DNA of 64,000 bases from Corinectria fuckeliana. Lineage: Eukaryota > Ascomycota > Sordariomycetes > Hypocreales > Nectriaceae. Where the stretch lies: contig WPDH01000059.1 in assembly GCA_019137255.1 (NCBI GenBank), forward strand, positions 1 to 64,000, in the 5' to 3' direction. This document shows positions 1 to 11,405 of this stretch, piece after piece (the first letter of the stretch is position 1; each line of letters opens with the position of its first letter). The notes below the pieces were generated by a model. The model saw only the letters and a list, made by a program, of their open reading frames with translations, did not search any database and had not been told where the DNA came from. A program made the translations under genes and the position numbers.

Positions 1-1430
1 AATATACTAAAATATACTTCTTTTTCTTATAGTTAGTAGTCTTTTTAAAAATCTTTAAGATTTTAAGATAAAACTTATAGTTAAGACTCTTAAATAGGTT
101 TATATTCTTACTTTTAGAGCTATTCTTACTATTAGTAAAAGTCTTATAGTTAGCGCTAAGTTTGTTAACTAAAGAAGACTTAGTAATATATATAAGATTA
201 TATATAAGTATAAGAAAACTTATTAAAAAAATAAAAGATATTAAAATAGTTTTAATAATAATTAGTATATAAGTAAGTATTATAAGTAATAATATACCTA
301 ATAAGAGTANNTATTTATATTTATTATATAACTTTATAATATTATATTTAATATTATAAAGATAATAAAATATAATATTATAATTCTAAGTGTTATATAA
401 GTTAATAATATATAATATTATCTTTAGATTAGTTATAATCTTATTATAAATCTTAAGCTTATAAAAATCTTAGTATAAGTAAGTATAAGATTATATACTT
501 AAATAAATAAGTAAAAAAAGTACTAATCTTAGTTATTTTAATTACTATAAGACTTTTAGTACTAGTTTTAGCTAAACTTTTTATAAAAGCCTAAATAGTT
601 AAATTTAAGTTTATAATAAGCTATTTAATATTAAATATAAACTTATAAGTAATTATACTAAGTATCTTTTTAGAAAAATACTAAAAGTATTTATTACTAA
701 GCTTAATACTTATTATAATATTATTATTTATTATATTAAAAGGTAATAAAAAAAGAAAAATAAAAAATAAGATAACTAAAGTTTAAATAATAGTTTTCTT
801 TTTTTTAGTAATACTTTTTTATATAAAAAGTATTTTATTATATAATATTATATATAAAAATATAATTATATAAAAAAATATATTTTTATAAATAATTAGT
901 AATAAGAGAAAAAAAAAAAGAGTAAGTATAAGATAATACTTCTTATTAAAATAAAAATTAGCTTACTATTATATATAAATATATAAAAAATTAAAAGTTA
1001 TTAAAAGTAAGCTAAAATAAGTAAAATAAGTATTAAAATATAATTTTTAGCTATATAAAACTATATATAAAAAAATAGTAATTAAAAAGGTAATATAATA
1101 GTATAAATCTAATTAAAAGAGAAAAATATTTATACTTAAGAATATAATATTAAAAAAAAAAAAAAAAAAAATTAAGTTATAATAAGAGGTTTTTTTAAGC
1201 TATAGCTAAATATATAACTTAAAGTTATATACCTCTAATCTTAAGATCTTAGTAAATATATATAATAAGATTATATAAGAGTATATTATATTAAGTAACT
1301 CTAGTAAAAAAAAACTTAAAAATATTTAGAGATTAATTAATATATATAAAATAAGATTATATAAGAGTATATAAGGTTATATAAGCGCATAGTATAAGAT
1401 AACTTTAGCGAAATTTCCAAAAAAAGTTAA
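1..1430. repeat. AT-saturated, probably RIP-mutated repeat block
   Basis: The sequence is almost wholly A and T, with poly-A/T runs and TA steps and no credible reading frame. Surviving C bases are nearly always followed by T, and surviving G bases nearly always preceded by A, so CpA, CpG and CpC steps are almost gone on both strands. This is what extreme repeat-induced point mutation of an old transposon would leave. The parent element cannot be recognised. Composition switches to normal near 1400-1440, about 370 bp before the HTS1 start. Two undetermined bases lie at 310-311. Absence of genes is seen directly; RIP is inferred. Confidence 0.85.
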
Positions 1431-1807
1431 TATGAGACACCAGGCCTTATAGCCTTCCGTACTTAGATAGTTCCTTTTTTTCCTGTGATGGACTTTCACT
1501 ATTAGAGATTGACGAGACGCTTCACGGCGGGGTAGGTTGTTCCCCTCCGAGCTTCAGTGCAAATAGTGCCCCGCCAACCAAATGTTAGTGGGGACTGTAG
1601 TGGACAGGACCATCAAAGACAGCGGACGGGATTTTTATTAGTAGACATTGGCCACTATTCCTCACTGTTCCTCACTGCCATTAGCCGGGTTTTCCCCTTG
1701 TCTTGACTTTCTTAGCAAGTGTAATTGGCTTTTTTGGGTGACGCACCTCTACATGACGGGTAGGTGGGTTCCGCGGAGGAACTTCCACCACCAAGCGCAC
1801 AGAACGG

Positions 1808-3859
1808 ATGACTCCGATGACTCCAACCACAACCAAAATCTCTCTGGCCAACTCAACACTGAGGTCTTCTCGCCTTCTGCGGCCGCCTCGCTTTCTTCCT
1901 CGCCTCCAATCTCCTCTTCGGCCGACTTCGATCTCTACCACGCGCCTCCAAGCCTTCCCCGCCTCTTGCTTTTCTCGCTCCCTCCACGCCACTGCCCCGC
2001 GCTCAAAACGACCCCTCGAAACCGAAATGGCGCCCAAATCCAAGTTCGAGCTCAAGACCCCCAAGGGCACTAAAGACTGTGCGCCTGGCCCATTCGATCC
2101 GAGATACACACACGGTGACGCACGGGAAGCTGACACTATCCTCAGGGGAGGGAAAGGACATGGTCATTCGTGACAAGATCTTCAGCACCATCACCGAAGT
2201 CTTCAAGCGCCACGGCGGAGTGACCATCGATACCCCCGTCTTCGAGCTGAGGGAGATCCTCGCCGGCAAGTATGGCGAGGACAGCAAGCTCATCTACGAC
2301 CTTGCCGATCAGGGTGGTGAGATCTGCTCTCTGCGATACGACCTTACCGTCCCCTTTGCCCGCTTCCTCGCCATGAACAAGGACATCCAGAACATCAAGC
2401 GCTACCACATTGCCAAGGTGTATCGAAGAGATCAGCCGGCCATGACCAAGGGCCGAATGAGGGAGTTTTACCAGTGCGATTTTGATATCGCCGGAAGCTT
2501 CGATTCTATGGTGCCCGATGCCGAGGTCCTTCGCATCATCACCGAGGTCTTCGAGGGCCTTGGCTGGAACGGCGGCTACACGATCAAGTTGAACCACAGA
2601 AAGATCCTCGACGGCATCTTTGAGGTCTGCGGGGTGCCCGTGGACAAGATCCGCACCATCTCGTCCGCGGTCGACAAGCTGGACAAGTTGCCATGGGCCG
2701 AGGTGCGCAAGGAGATGGTCGATGAGAAGGGCCTGGACGAAGAGGTTGCCGACCGCATCGGAAAATGGGTGGTGCTCAAGGGAAAGCATGATCTGCTTGA
2801 GAAGCTGCGAAGTGATGAGAAGCTGGCGGCCAACGAGTCCATGCAGAAGGGCATGGATGATATTGCCCTTCTCTTCGAATACCTGGAGGCGTTCAATGCG
2901 CTAGACCGTGTATCCTTCGACCTCAGCCTAGCCCGAGGCCTCGACTACTACACAGGACTGATCTACGAGGTTGTGACGGAGGGGTCCGCACCTGAGGCTG
3001 CCCCGGGTTCTGAGGGCACCGCACCCAAACCAGTCAAGAAAAAGGGAAAGAAGGGCGAGGACGACGACCGTTCCAACGACCCTACCGTCGGTGTCGGCAG
3101 TGTCGCTGCCGGTGGCCGTTACGACAATCTCGTTGGCATGTTTTCTGGCAAGAACCAGATTCCCTGTGTCGGTATTTCCTTTGGCGTGGATCGAATCTTC
3201 TCCATCACCAAGGCCAGGATGGCTGCGGACAAGAGCGCGGCGGCCGTTCGAAACAACGACGTCGACGTCTATGTCATTGCATTCGGTGGCAAGGGCTTCC
3301 TGAAGGAGCGCATGTCGATCTGTGCCAAGCTCTGGGAGGCTGGCGTCAAGGTTCGTCGTCCACGTTATTTCCCCCTTTCCTTTCTTACGACTACTTTCGT
3401 AAGACAACAATCTAACATTCTATCAACTAGGCCGAGTTCTTGTACAAAGTCAAGCCCAAGGTGCCAGCGCAATTCAAGGCGGCCGAGGTCAACGGTGTTC
3501 CCTTCGCCATCTTTCTCGGCGAGGATGAGGTCGCTCAGGGCAGGGTCAAGATCAAGGAGATGGGTTTACAGGATGGTCACCCCGAGAAGGAGGGTGTGCT
3601 TGTTGACCTCAAGGATATGACGCGGGAGGTCAAAGTTCGCGTCCAACGCAAGAAGGAGCTGGACGAGATGACTCGACAAGCCGAGGGTCTCAGAGTGGTT
3701 CACGGCATCAAGGGCGATGAGGCCAAGGCAGAGGAAGCACCTGTTGCTGTTGAGCAGCCTAAACCCGAGCAAACTCCCGCCGAGACGCCCGCAGAGGAGG
3801 CTCCAACCGAGCAGAAGACTCCTGCCAAGGAGCAGGCTCCAGTGAATCCTTCAACTTAG
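1808..3859 (+). CDS. HTS1: Histidyl-tRNA synthetase, mitochondrial and cytosolic forms
   Basis: Class II synthetase charging tRNA-His. Exons 1808-2078, 2146-3350 and 3431-3859; 634 aa from the first ATG. Joining exon 1 to 2 gives the motif KGTKDWEGKDMVIRDK. Motif 2 (YRRDQPAMTKGRMREFYQCD), the histidine-specific RGLDYYTG and AAGGRYD are intact, and the C-terminal anticodon-binding domain spans the second intron. A Lys/Glu/Asp-rich insert lies between RGLDYYTG and AAGGRYD, as in yeast Hts1. The first 73 residues are Ser/Arg/Leu-rich and lack acids, like a mitochondrial presequence. A second in-frame ATG at 2027 (MAPKSKFELKTPKGTK) has G at -3 and G at +4, whereas the ATG at 1808 has C at -3. One gene therefore probably makes both forms by leaky scanning (561 aa cytosolic). 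A Pro/Glu/Ala-rich tail of about 50 residues follows the anticodon-binding domain. Confidence 0.95.
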
Positions 3860-5923
3860 ATGGTAGATACACTAACCAACGAACAAAATAAAATAAAGCA
3901 ACGCCTCCAAAAGTCGGCACATCACGAAGTTATCCTGCTTCCTACTGTATGTGGATATGAAAGAGCACTCAGCACCGCCACGGCGCTTCTTTCATTTAAA
4001 AAAAATTTTTTATCGTAAGGCGACGGTGAGGACGGTGTGTAGGCCTATTTCGAGACACAGATGGTTTCCCGTCAGTTTCCTGGAATATCCGTGCTTGCGG
4101 GAACTAACCTAGCGGCCAGGATTCGGGCAGACTAGAGAATGCGGAGAATGGTTCAAGTTGATTGCACGCCGTGACTCGCAGCGCAGTTCAGCGCATCCCA
4201 GCCACAGGATGCATGATGGATGTATGTATGCCCTTGTTGAACCGTTGCGACGGCGGCCAGGAAGCGAGGCCACTGCATCATTACGGCACAGCAAACACCA
4301 CACGGGACGCTTGACGCCGCAAGAAGACGATGGTAGTCGATTAGGATTGGCGGCAATTCTCGGGGAAAAGAAGCGGCGTCTCATCCCACAGAACCGGGAT
4401 CCGTTTGCGGAGAACCGGCTTGTTTCAACCATCTTCGCCTCCTAGCTTATTAGCTTACTTACTCCTTCTCTGTCTTCTTCCGGACCGCCTCTCGCAATCA
4501 GCTGCGGTGCCGCATTGTTGGTTTCTTTCTATCCTAGCAACCATCAGGCCCCCTTATTTAATTGTTTTCTTTCCCTTCCCAACAAATGCTGTGGGCTGCA
4601 GCAATCCGCATCAACGGTTCCGCAGGGCACAACTCGCGAAGGGGCTGGGCTGGCCACGCTCGAAGTTTTTGTGCTTTGTGTGAGCCAGGGAAAAGAAAAG
4701 AAGGAGACAAAAGCTGCATCCCTCTCTCGGTTCTAAAACATCCTGGAGGAGGCAATGACTAATGGCCTAGGTTCAGGGCTTTTGCGCAACAAGTACGAAT
4801 AGTCGTGGTGCTGGCTCACCCGCGTTCATCTCAACGGGGCATCACATCGCACACAGGCCTAGCAATGGTGAGGGAGCGTGGTGTATGCAGTTTGCCTGGG
4901 CTACATGACGGCTATCTGACTAGCTCGTTTGCTCTGTTGCGTGTGCCTCTCTCTTTCTTTCTCGCTGATCCTGTTGGACGTCGCCTCGCTTCACTTACAT
5001 ACGCAGTGCACCCACCACACCGCGGGCCACTCCAACCACCCGACGCCCACACTCATCAGGGAAGGGCCTTGCTACCATCTAATATTCCTTCGCCACGCTT
5101 CCCTCCCGCCCGCAGCTTCCCAAGGACGTCGGTAGTTGGCGTCCAACGCATTAATCGATTGTATCCCGGGGCCATCCTGGAAGCAGGAAAATAGCCAAAC
5201 TCGCGAGTCGTCGCGCGAGGGCGCTCAGATATTTCCGGATTCGGCATCACCACACGAACGGACGCCGCCTCGCTCGTCGTCGATCATACGCCAAGAACCA
5301 TACCCGCTTCCGGAGATCCTAGCCTCCGATCAGATCTCGCCCACCTTCTCTCCATCCCCTCTCTCTCTCTCTGTGCCCGTATCACAGCACCCAGCAGCCG
5401 TCCGACAGGGAACACGTCTCAAACAAACAACCTGCTCATCCTCCCCCCACGTCCTCCCACAATATAGTCTACACTTTCGTCATCCACTATTGCGTTTCCC
5501 TCTTCCCTCCTCGTTCAACATCTCCTTCGTGTGTCCCCGTGGATATATCGATCACATTGTCTCACCCGCGACGTCCGACTTATGTTTGACCACCGCGCCT
5601 AGGCTCAGGTCAAGGCGGCCCCGAGGCATTCTGGAACATCACTGCCGTCTTCGTCACGCGGGTCGGCTCTCCCTCGTTGGACCATCTCGCAAGCCAAAAG
5701 GTGGTTGAAATCGACGGCGCCATAGTCCAACTATTGGCGACACAAGCTTTTCGCCACGATCCCTGTACGGCATTCCTTCCAGAGCACTTATACCGTCGCT
5801 CGCAGCAAAACCTCTCTAGTCTATGGAAACACTGGCCGCCTTCAACATCTGAACACAGGAGTTGCCGTGCTCGCTTGCTTTATTCTTCGTCTTCTCAGAA
5901 GGGAACAACGAATCATCTCATTT
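3860..5923. other. Intergenic region and probable CT-rich 5' leader of the next gene
   Basis: About 2 kb between HTS1 and the unknown gene at 5924. The many short overlapping frames here lack protein-like composition and coherent splicing. A CT-rich tract around 5340-5530 resembles the transcription-start region or leader of the downstream gene, so part of this interval is probably 5' UTR and could hold upstream introns. No tRNA or other RNA gene was recognised. Confidence 0.5.
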
Positions 5924-7132
5924 ATGATGGCGACTCTGCTTCCTCAGGCGCTGCCTATCCTCCCACTCCCGGCGGCGTGGCTTTCCGCATCCTCCTCGCC
6001 CGACTTGCACAGCCTCGACAACTCCACGCCCAAAAGCCCAAGACGCTTCGCCCAGAACTTCCCGGGATCCTTGCCCATCCTTCCTTACACGGCCGCCGAG
6101 TGGGCAAAGGCCATCAACGATGTCAAGAGAGAGTACATCAATCACCGATACCGTCCATGCGCGACTCGCTGCAATGAGATCCTGGACAACCTCCGTGATG
6201 CTGTAAGTCGCCACAACACTTATAACCTTCCCTCCTCCCGTCGGCCTGGAAAAAAAAAGTCACCGACATCTTTAACTAACACTTTATATATCAAGTCCGA
6301 CGTTCAGCCTGCCTATCTCATCTACCTTCACTTCTACGCCGCGAGCGCCCAGGAGATGATGGCTCGCGGCTTACACAACGCCTCCTCGGCCCGCGTGGCC
6401 TTCCTCCACCAAGCACAGGGCCATTACCAGAAGGCGTCGCATCTCATCGCTTCCGCCGACGCCTCCGTGAGCCCGTCCCTGCAGCGGCAGAGCGTCGTCT
6501 ACGAGTTCGGGGACTCGCCGACCAGCATCCTGAGCTTCCCAGCGTCAGCCATGTGGAGCCCGTCGGTCATGTCTTCGCAGGGCTCTTCCCGGGCGTCGTC
6601 CATCTCGTCGCCGGACGACGCCGGTACCCAAGCTAGCAAGGCGGCTGGAGACCGGGCATCGGCATCGTTTGTCGCCGCGTCCGCGGATGCCGCCGACGTC
6701 TTGATGCGTCCCGACTCGCCGACTCTCGGCCTGCCCTCGTGGGTGGACAGTTCGTTCCAGGACCTCCTCGACGCCATGCCGTCGCCGCCGCTCGCAACGC
6801 CGCCGCCCCGCGAGCCCGAGTCACCGCCGCACGTCGTCCGGGCCGGGCACACCTCGCACCAAGTCCACTCGGCATTCCGGTTCTCGGGGCTCCTCGCCGG
6901 TCTGCAGCGCCAGGTCGCCCGGCACCTGTCCTTCATCGAGATGGACCTCGAGGCCGCGCGGAATCCTCCGCCGACGGCCGCCAACCTCGGCCTTCTACAC
7001 GACGAGCACCGCGCGCTGGATCTGCAGGCGCGGATTGAGAGGCTGCGCGCCGGTGGGTGGCAGCGTCGACGGTTCGATGCTCGGCGGTACGAGGAGCTAC
7101 GGGAGAGTGCCATGGCGGACATGCTCGAGTAG
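5924..7132 (+). CDS. Fungal protein of unknown function, N-terminal helical domain
   Basis: Not assigned to a named family. Exons 5924-6202 and 6296-7132; 371 aa. The 93-bp intron has GTAAGT, an AACTAAC branch site and an AAG acceptor, and is a multiple of three, so the frame reads through it. The first in-frame ATG is at 5924, followed at once by another at 5927. Residues about 45-155 look helical, with Tyr/Ala-rich repeats (YTAAEWAKAINDVKREYINH, YLIYLHFYAASAQEMMARGL), recalling a TPR-like or MIT-like bundle. Residues about 165-290 are Ser/Ala/Pro-rich and probably disordered. The last 75 residues form a basic Leu/Arg-rich helical end. No signal peptide or membrane segment is obvious. Third-position GC is high, as expected of a real gene here. 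Confidence 0.72.
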   Translation: MMATLLPQALPILPLPAAWLSASSSPDLHSLDNSTPKSPRRFAQNFPGSLPILPYTAAEWAKAINDVKREYINHRYRPCATRCNEILDNLRDAVSRHNTYNLPSSRRPGKKKSPTSLTNTLYIKSDVQPAYLIYLHFYAASAQEMMARGLHNASSARVAFLHQAQGHYQKASHLIASADASVSPSLQRQSVVYEFGDSPTSILSFPASAMWSPSVMSSQGSSRASSISSPDDAGTQASKAAGDRASASFVAASADAADVLMRPDSPTLGLPSWVDSSFQDLLDAMPSPPLATPPPREPESPPHVVRAGHTSHQVHSAFRFSGLLAGLQRQVARHLSFIEMDLEAARNPPPTAANLGLLHDEHRALDLQARIERLRAGGWQRRRFDARRYEELRESAMADMLE

Positions 7133-7705
7133 ACTGACTCTCGTCCTTCAGATGGTTCTCAAGGGATGGATCCTTTGCCATTTGTGCGTGCCAAAGCTTT
7201 GATCTATTTTCAGCCAATGATTTGGGTGTAACATGGCGTTCAGTCTACACCATAAGGGAGTATGGGTATGGTATTAAAGGCTAGATCAGGAGAACGTATA
7301 ACTGCGTCGTCCTTGGAGGTCAGGGTCCGGATGGCTTGCTTTGCTTTGACGATACCATGTAGCATGCATGTAGTTTGTAACGATATCAAATAAATCACTT
7401 TCAATGGATAATGCGCTACACGACTTCTCCCAGAAAGCAGCAATCCGAAACAAGATACTTCAATCGACCATTGAGAATCGACCACTTCACATGTCGACTC
7501 AACCTTTCCACAGTTGCCCGCTTTCCATGTCCATGACCAAAATCCCGAGGGCAGACGCGAAGAGTACATCCCTAGTCTCGACCTAGCTTGAGAGCGATAT
7601 CCCAATGTGTATTCCAGTCCTCAAGGACTCCCAACAGCCACAGCCATGCAAGCAAGGTGAAGAGGTTCACCCGGCTTGCATCGCCGCACCACCAATACTG
7701 CCCAC
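7133..7705. other. Convergent intergenic region
   Basis: The 573 bp between the stops of two convergent genes must hold both 3' UTRs. No credible reading frame or RNA gene was seen. Confidence 0.5.
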
Positions 7706-9288
7706 TCAAGACTGAAAACTGCGACGCTTTGTTTCCTGTTCGACCTGCTCGGTGACTCGCAGGACCTCTTTCTCCTCCTTGTCGTCGAAGGCCTTGGCAA
7801 GAGCAACTTCGCGGAATATGTCGGACAGATCCGAGTCCACGCCGTCCTCTTCCTGCTCGCGGAGCTTCTGAATCCGCCGGGCGAGCTTGATCTTGGCAAA
7901 CGCGCGCCTGAGCCTGCTCCTCGCGCGGGAGGCCCTGATCTCGGGCACCAAGTTGTGTTCGGTTGCATTCTTTCCGCTAAGCCAGATGTGATTCAGGGCT
8001 TGCTACACGCCGACAGTCAGTACTTCGTCTTTAGAGTATTAACAAGGCCAGCAGTTGTATCCTACCTCACTCGTCCAGCGCTTATCGGGGTTGGGATTAA
8101 TTAGGCACAGGATAAAGTCCTTGGCGTCGTCACTGACGTCCTTCCAGTATCGCTCATGGAAGACGACGGTGGCATCGGTGCATTCTCTAATCAAGTCCTG
8201 AAGGGTCTCACTTCGGAAGGGGGAGTATCCGCAGAGCAGGGTATAAGTTATGACCCCCATGGACCACATATCGACGGGCTTGCCATGGCCCTCCTTACGC
8301 ATGACCTCCGGGGCAGCGTAACCGAACGAGCCAGCCATGGTCTTGAGGGACTCTCCCTTGCCGTCGAGCATCTTGGCAATACCGAAGTCGGCGAGGACAA
8401 GGTCGGAGTCAGGGTCCTTGCTCAGGTAGAGGAGGTTCTCGGGCTTGAGGTCTAGCAGCGCTTGATTAGCTTGTGGATGACAGCTGCGTGTCGATTGTTT
8501 TGTGTAGCATACCTCTGTGGACAATCTGGTTCCTGTGGAGAAAGTCGACGGCATTGAGAATCTGCTTGATGGTCTCGGCGCCATCCTTCTCGGTAAACTT
8601 GCCCTGCTCGCAGATGCGGTCGAAGAGCTCGCCACCGGTAGCTAGTTGGGTGACAATGTAGAACTTATCCTGGAGCGGTGGATCAGCTTGGGATGGTTTC
8701 GGCGGAGAAGCGAGGGGAGTCGGCTTACCCTCGACTCGAACCAGTCGACAAACTTGACGATGTGGGGATGCTTGAGCTTCTGCAGCATCGCCAGCTCGTC
8801 GTACACCATCTGCTCATTGCCTCTGACGTTGCGCTTGAGGATGATCTTGACAGCGACCTTGCCGGAGGGGCTATCGGCCTCACGGACGACTCCATAGGTA
8901 CCGGCGCCGAGAGTTCGACCGAATCTGTAGAGGGATCTAGACGTGGAGAGCCAAATGTTAGGGATCTACAAACGGGCGAGATATATAATGAAGAACGGAG
9001 GAGGAACGGAGGAGGGAACGAGTCGCGTACTTCTTATCGTAACTGTCAGGCTGACCCTGAAGCCGGTGTAGCATGCCTTGGACTAGAAAAGAGGAGGTCA
9101 TAGTCAGCAGAAGGGTCATGGAAAGGTGAATAGCTGGAGTGTCTGGAGCAGCAGGAGGGTGCCGAGAGGGTACGGAAAGCAGACGGTCCAGCGCATCGAT
9201 CAAGAAGTGTGCCCAGATCAAAGGCGGGCAACGAGAGCCAAAAGCGGGGAGGGGGTGAGGCTGACGGTGGTCGCAACTTACAGCTCAT
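7706..9288 (-). CDS. Calcium/calmodulin-dependent protein kinase (CaMKI type)
   Basis: Ser/Thr kinase of the fungal CmkA/Cmk1 group, acting in cytoplasmic calcium signalling. Coding exons on the minus strand: 9282-9288, 9031-9082, 8729-8936, 8513-8669, 8066-8451 and 7706-8002; 368 aa. The first coding exon holds only ATG AGC T, and splicing yields MSFQGMLHRLQGQPDSYDKK. Kinase landmarks: glycine loop GAGTYG (residues 30-35), VAVK lysine 50, HRDLKPEN with the fourth intron inside the Asp142 codon, DFG at 163-165, APE at 188-190, and activation-loop Thr179, the position CaMK kinases phosphorylate. After the catalytic domain comes a strongly basic amphipathic stretch (RASRARSRLRRAFAKIKLAR), expected to be the autoinhibitory and calmodulin-binding segment. 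Fungi often carry two or three paralogues, so I give no symbol. Confidence 0.95.
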
Positions 9289-11405
9289 GGCGGCGGCGAA
9301 GATGGGATGGCGGGGTAGAGTTGGTGGAGGTGGTGGTGGTGGTGGTGAACGAGAGAGGGCGCTTGGAACGAAAGCAGAATGGAGATTGGCTCAAGTCGTT
9401 GAGCGCGGGAATCAACGAGGCCAGAAACAAGCGAGAGGCCGTGTGGATATGATCCGAGCTCAGGTCGGCGAGGGTTGAGCCCGTTGTCAAGACACCGTGA
9501 TGACGAGAGAGCAGATGGAAGGTCGAGTCGTTGGAGAGGCCAAGGGAACGAACAGGCTTGATGGGGACGGGACGGGATGGATGAGGAGTCGGGACGGGAC
9601 CTTTAACTCGCGACAGCTAGGTACCTAGGTAGGCTAGGTTTATAGAGGGACCAACGCCTGGGCTAAGAGGGAGAGGCTCCCGGGGCCTCCGCCCACTGTC
9701 TGTCCCTAGGTACCTTACCTACCTACTCTACTATAGTATGCCCTGGGCTGTCCGCCTCTCAGGTCCCCGCCAGGGCGCTGTCGTCCATCCCGTAACCTCC
9801 ATCCAATACGGCCCGCCATCACAGATCCATCAAATCGCCATGGATCCAAATCTACCCTACCAATGCGCACCCGCTATTTACGAGCTTAACGATCAAAGGT
9901 ACCAAAGCAACCATCCGTCAGGTATCGGGTACCCAACGGACCCTCTCATGCCAGCGGTGACCCCATTCTAGCTTACAACCAGAGGTACCGTGGCCGCTGA
10001 TCAAAAGGGACTTCAGATACTGGTGGCTGGTGGCTGATGGCAGGGCTCTGTGGCAGTGGAGATGGAATAGAAGTGCACCTAACTGCGCAGCCTCTGTAAC
10101 CCCCTGCACAGTCAGATGGAAGCTTCACTTCGTACTAGGGCGAGTGTCCCTGGTCAGTGGCTGAGCAACACCCGGGCAAGGCCTTTTTTATTGAATTGGT
10201 TCCCTCTTCCATGCTCAGCGTAGCCATGAGAGCACAAGAGGCTGCCTTTTCAGCCCTGTCAGGCTGGCCCGCAGACACAAATCATACCCAAGTACAATCC
10301 ACACTCCAGCCTGCTCAGCCCCGATCGATGCCGCCGCCCGTTGCCAAGAGATATCCAACTTCGCCAGCTGCCAGTGCCCGTGAGTTCAACTGTTCGATCC
10401 AGTTCGATCCATGTTGATTAATCGCTCCTCGCTCATTGGATGAAAGACTCTAAGGGGAAACAACACTAGATGTTCTCATCCTATCCTTCGGAACCGAATG
10501 GTGGGACTTGTTCCAATAACTGATCATTCCCGTCACCAAGGCTCACTTTCCCATGCCCCATGCCTAAGTATCATCCACAACAAGGGCTACCTCGACTTGC
10601 GCTGAAAATGAACATCTCCATCCTTCCATAGTGGAACACCATCTGAGGGCAGCGATGCCTCATATGTTAGGCTTGTCGGGGGGTTTTATGGTCACTTCGA
10701 CTTACAACAGCAGGATGAAACCCGTTTGGCAAGTCGTTTTACTCTAGGGTAAAGGCTCTCCCAAAAAACAGATGTTTGAAACAGGCACGCATCATGTATG
10801 AGAAGCCGGAAATAATACAGTATACGATGTCGAAATTTGGGGCACTCCTTAGTCTTTAGAATCTAGTGATTGTGTGCCATCGGTAGATGTCCATCTCATT
10901 ATTGCCATATAGCTGAGCTAGTATTCCTCAATACGAAGTACGTACTGTGTGCCATTAGTGTCGGGCGTGCTGACCCACAACCCCATGGATGGATGACAAT
11001 ACAATGACTGCCAGCCAAGGACTAAACATCGACATGTAAATAAGCAGCCTGTTACTATAAAGAATGGACGAGAAGAGACGCCTCCCTATTTAAAGGCAAG
11101 CAATTTTCCTCCGTAGTGGAAGTCACGGCGCAGTTAGTTAAATAATGATTCCATACTGAGCCACTTGGGTAATTGGGGCCAAGGCGCAGCCGGACCGCCC
11201 CTCCACCATAACGGCCCTTCTGGCTTCTGGGCCTCTTGGCTACCATGGCGTGGGCCAGCTTCCTCAGTTCCACAGAGCAGCTAGCATACGGCAAAATCTC
11301 CGACCTACAACCGCACCAAACGTCTCCTGCAGCACGCTCGGGCAAGGCAAGGCAGCCAGAAGGAACGGAGCGACAAGGCGACCAAGAATCTGAAGTTGGC
11401 CAAAC
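9289..11405. other. Intergenic region upstream of the CaM kinase and E2 genes
   Basis: About 2.1 kb shared as upstream sequence by the divergent CaM kinase and E2 genes. It holds a GGT microsatellite, a cluster of TAGGTACCTA/CCTAGG palindromes (9618-9630 and 9706-9716), a TACGAAGTA element at 10932-10940, and no credible gene. The 77- and 86-codon frames around 9738-10417 look random. Confidence 0.55.
9322..9347 (+). repeat. GGT trinucleotide microsatellite
   Basis: At least six uninterrupted GGT units with imperfect copies before them, in the 5' leader of the CaM kinase gene (CCA repeats in the transcript sense). Confidence 0.8.

Noticed and set aside
2142..2789. 215-codon minus-strand frame
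   Set aside because: Antisense shadow of the HTS1 catalytic domain.
5136..5708. 190-codon frame upstream of the unknown gene at 5924
   Set aside because: Pro/Ser/Arg-rich translation of a CT-rich leader; no homologous look, and it ends before the next gene without a plausible splice into it.
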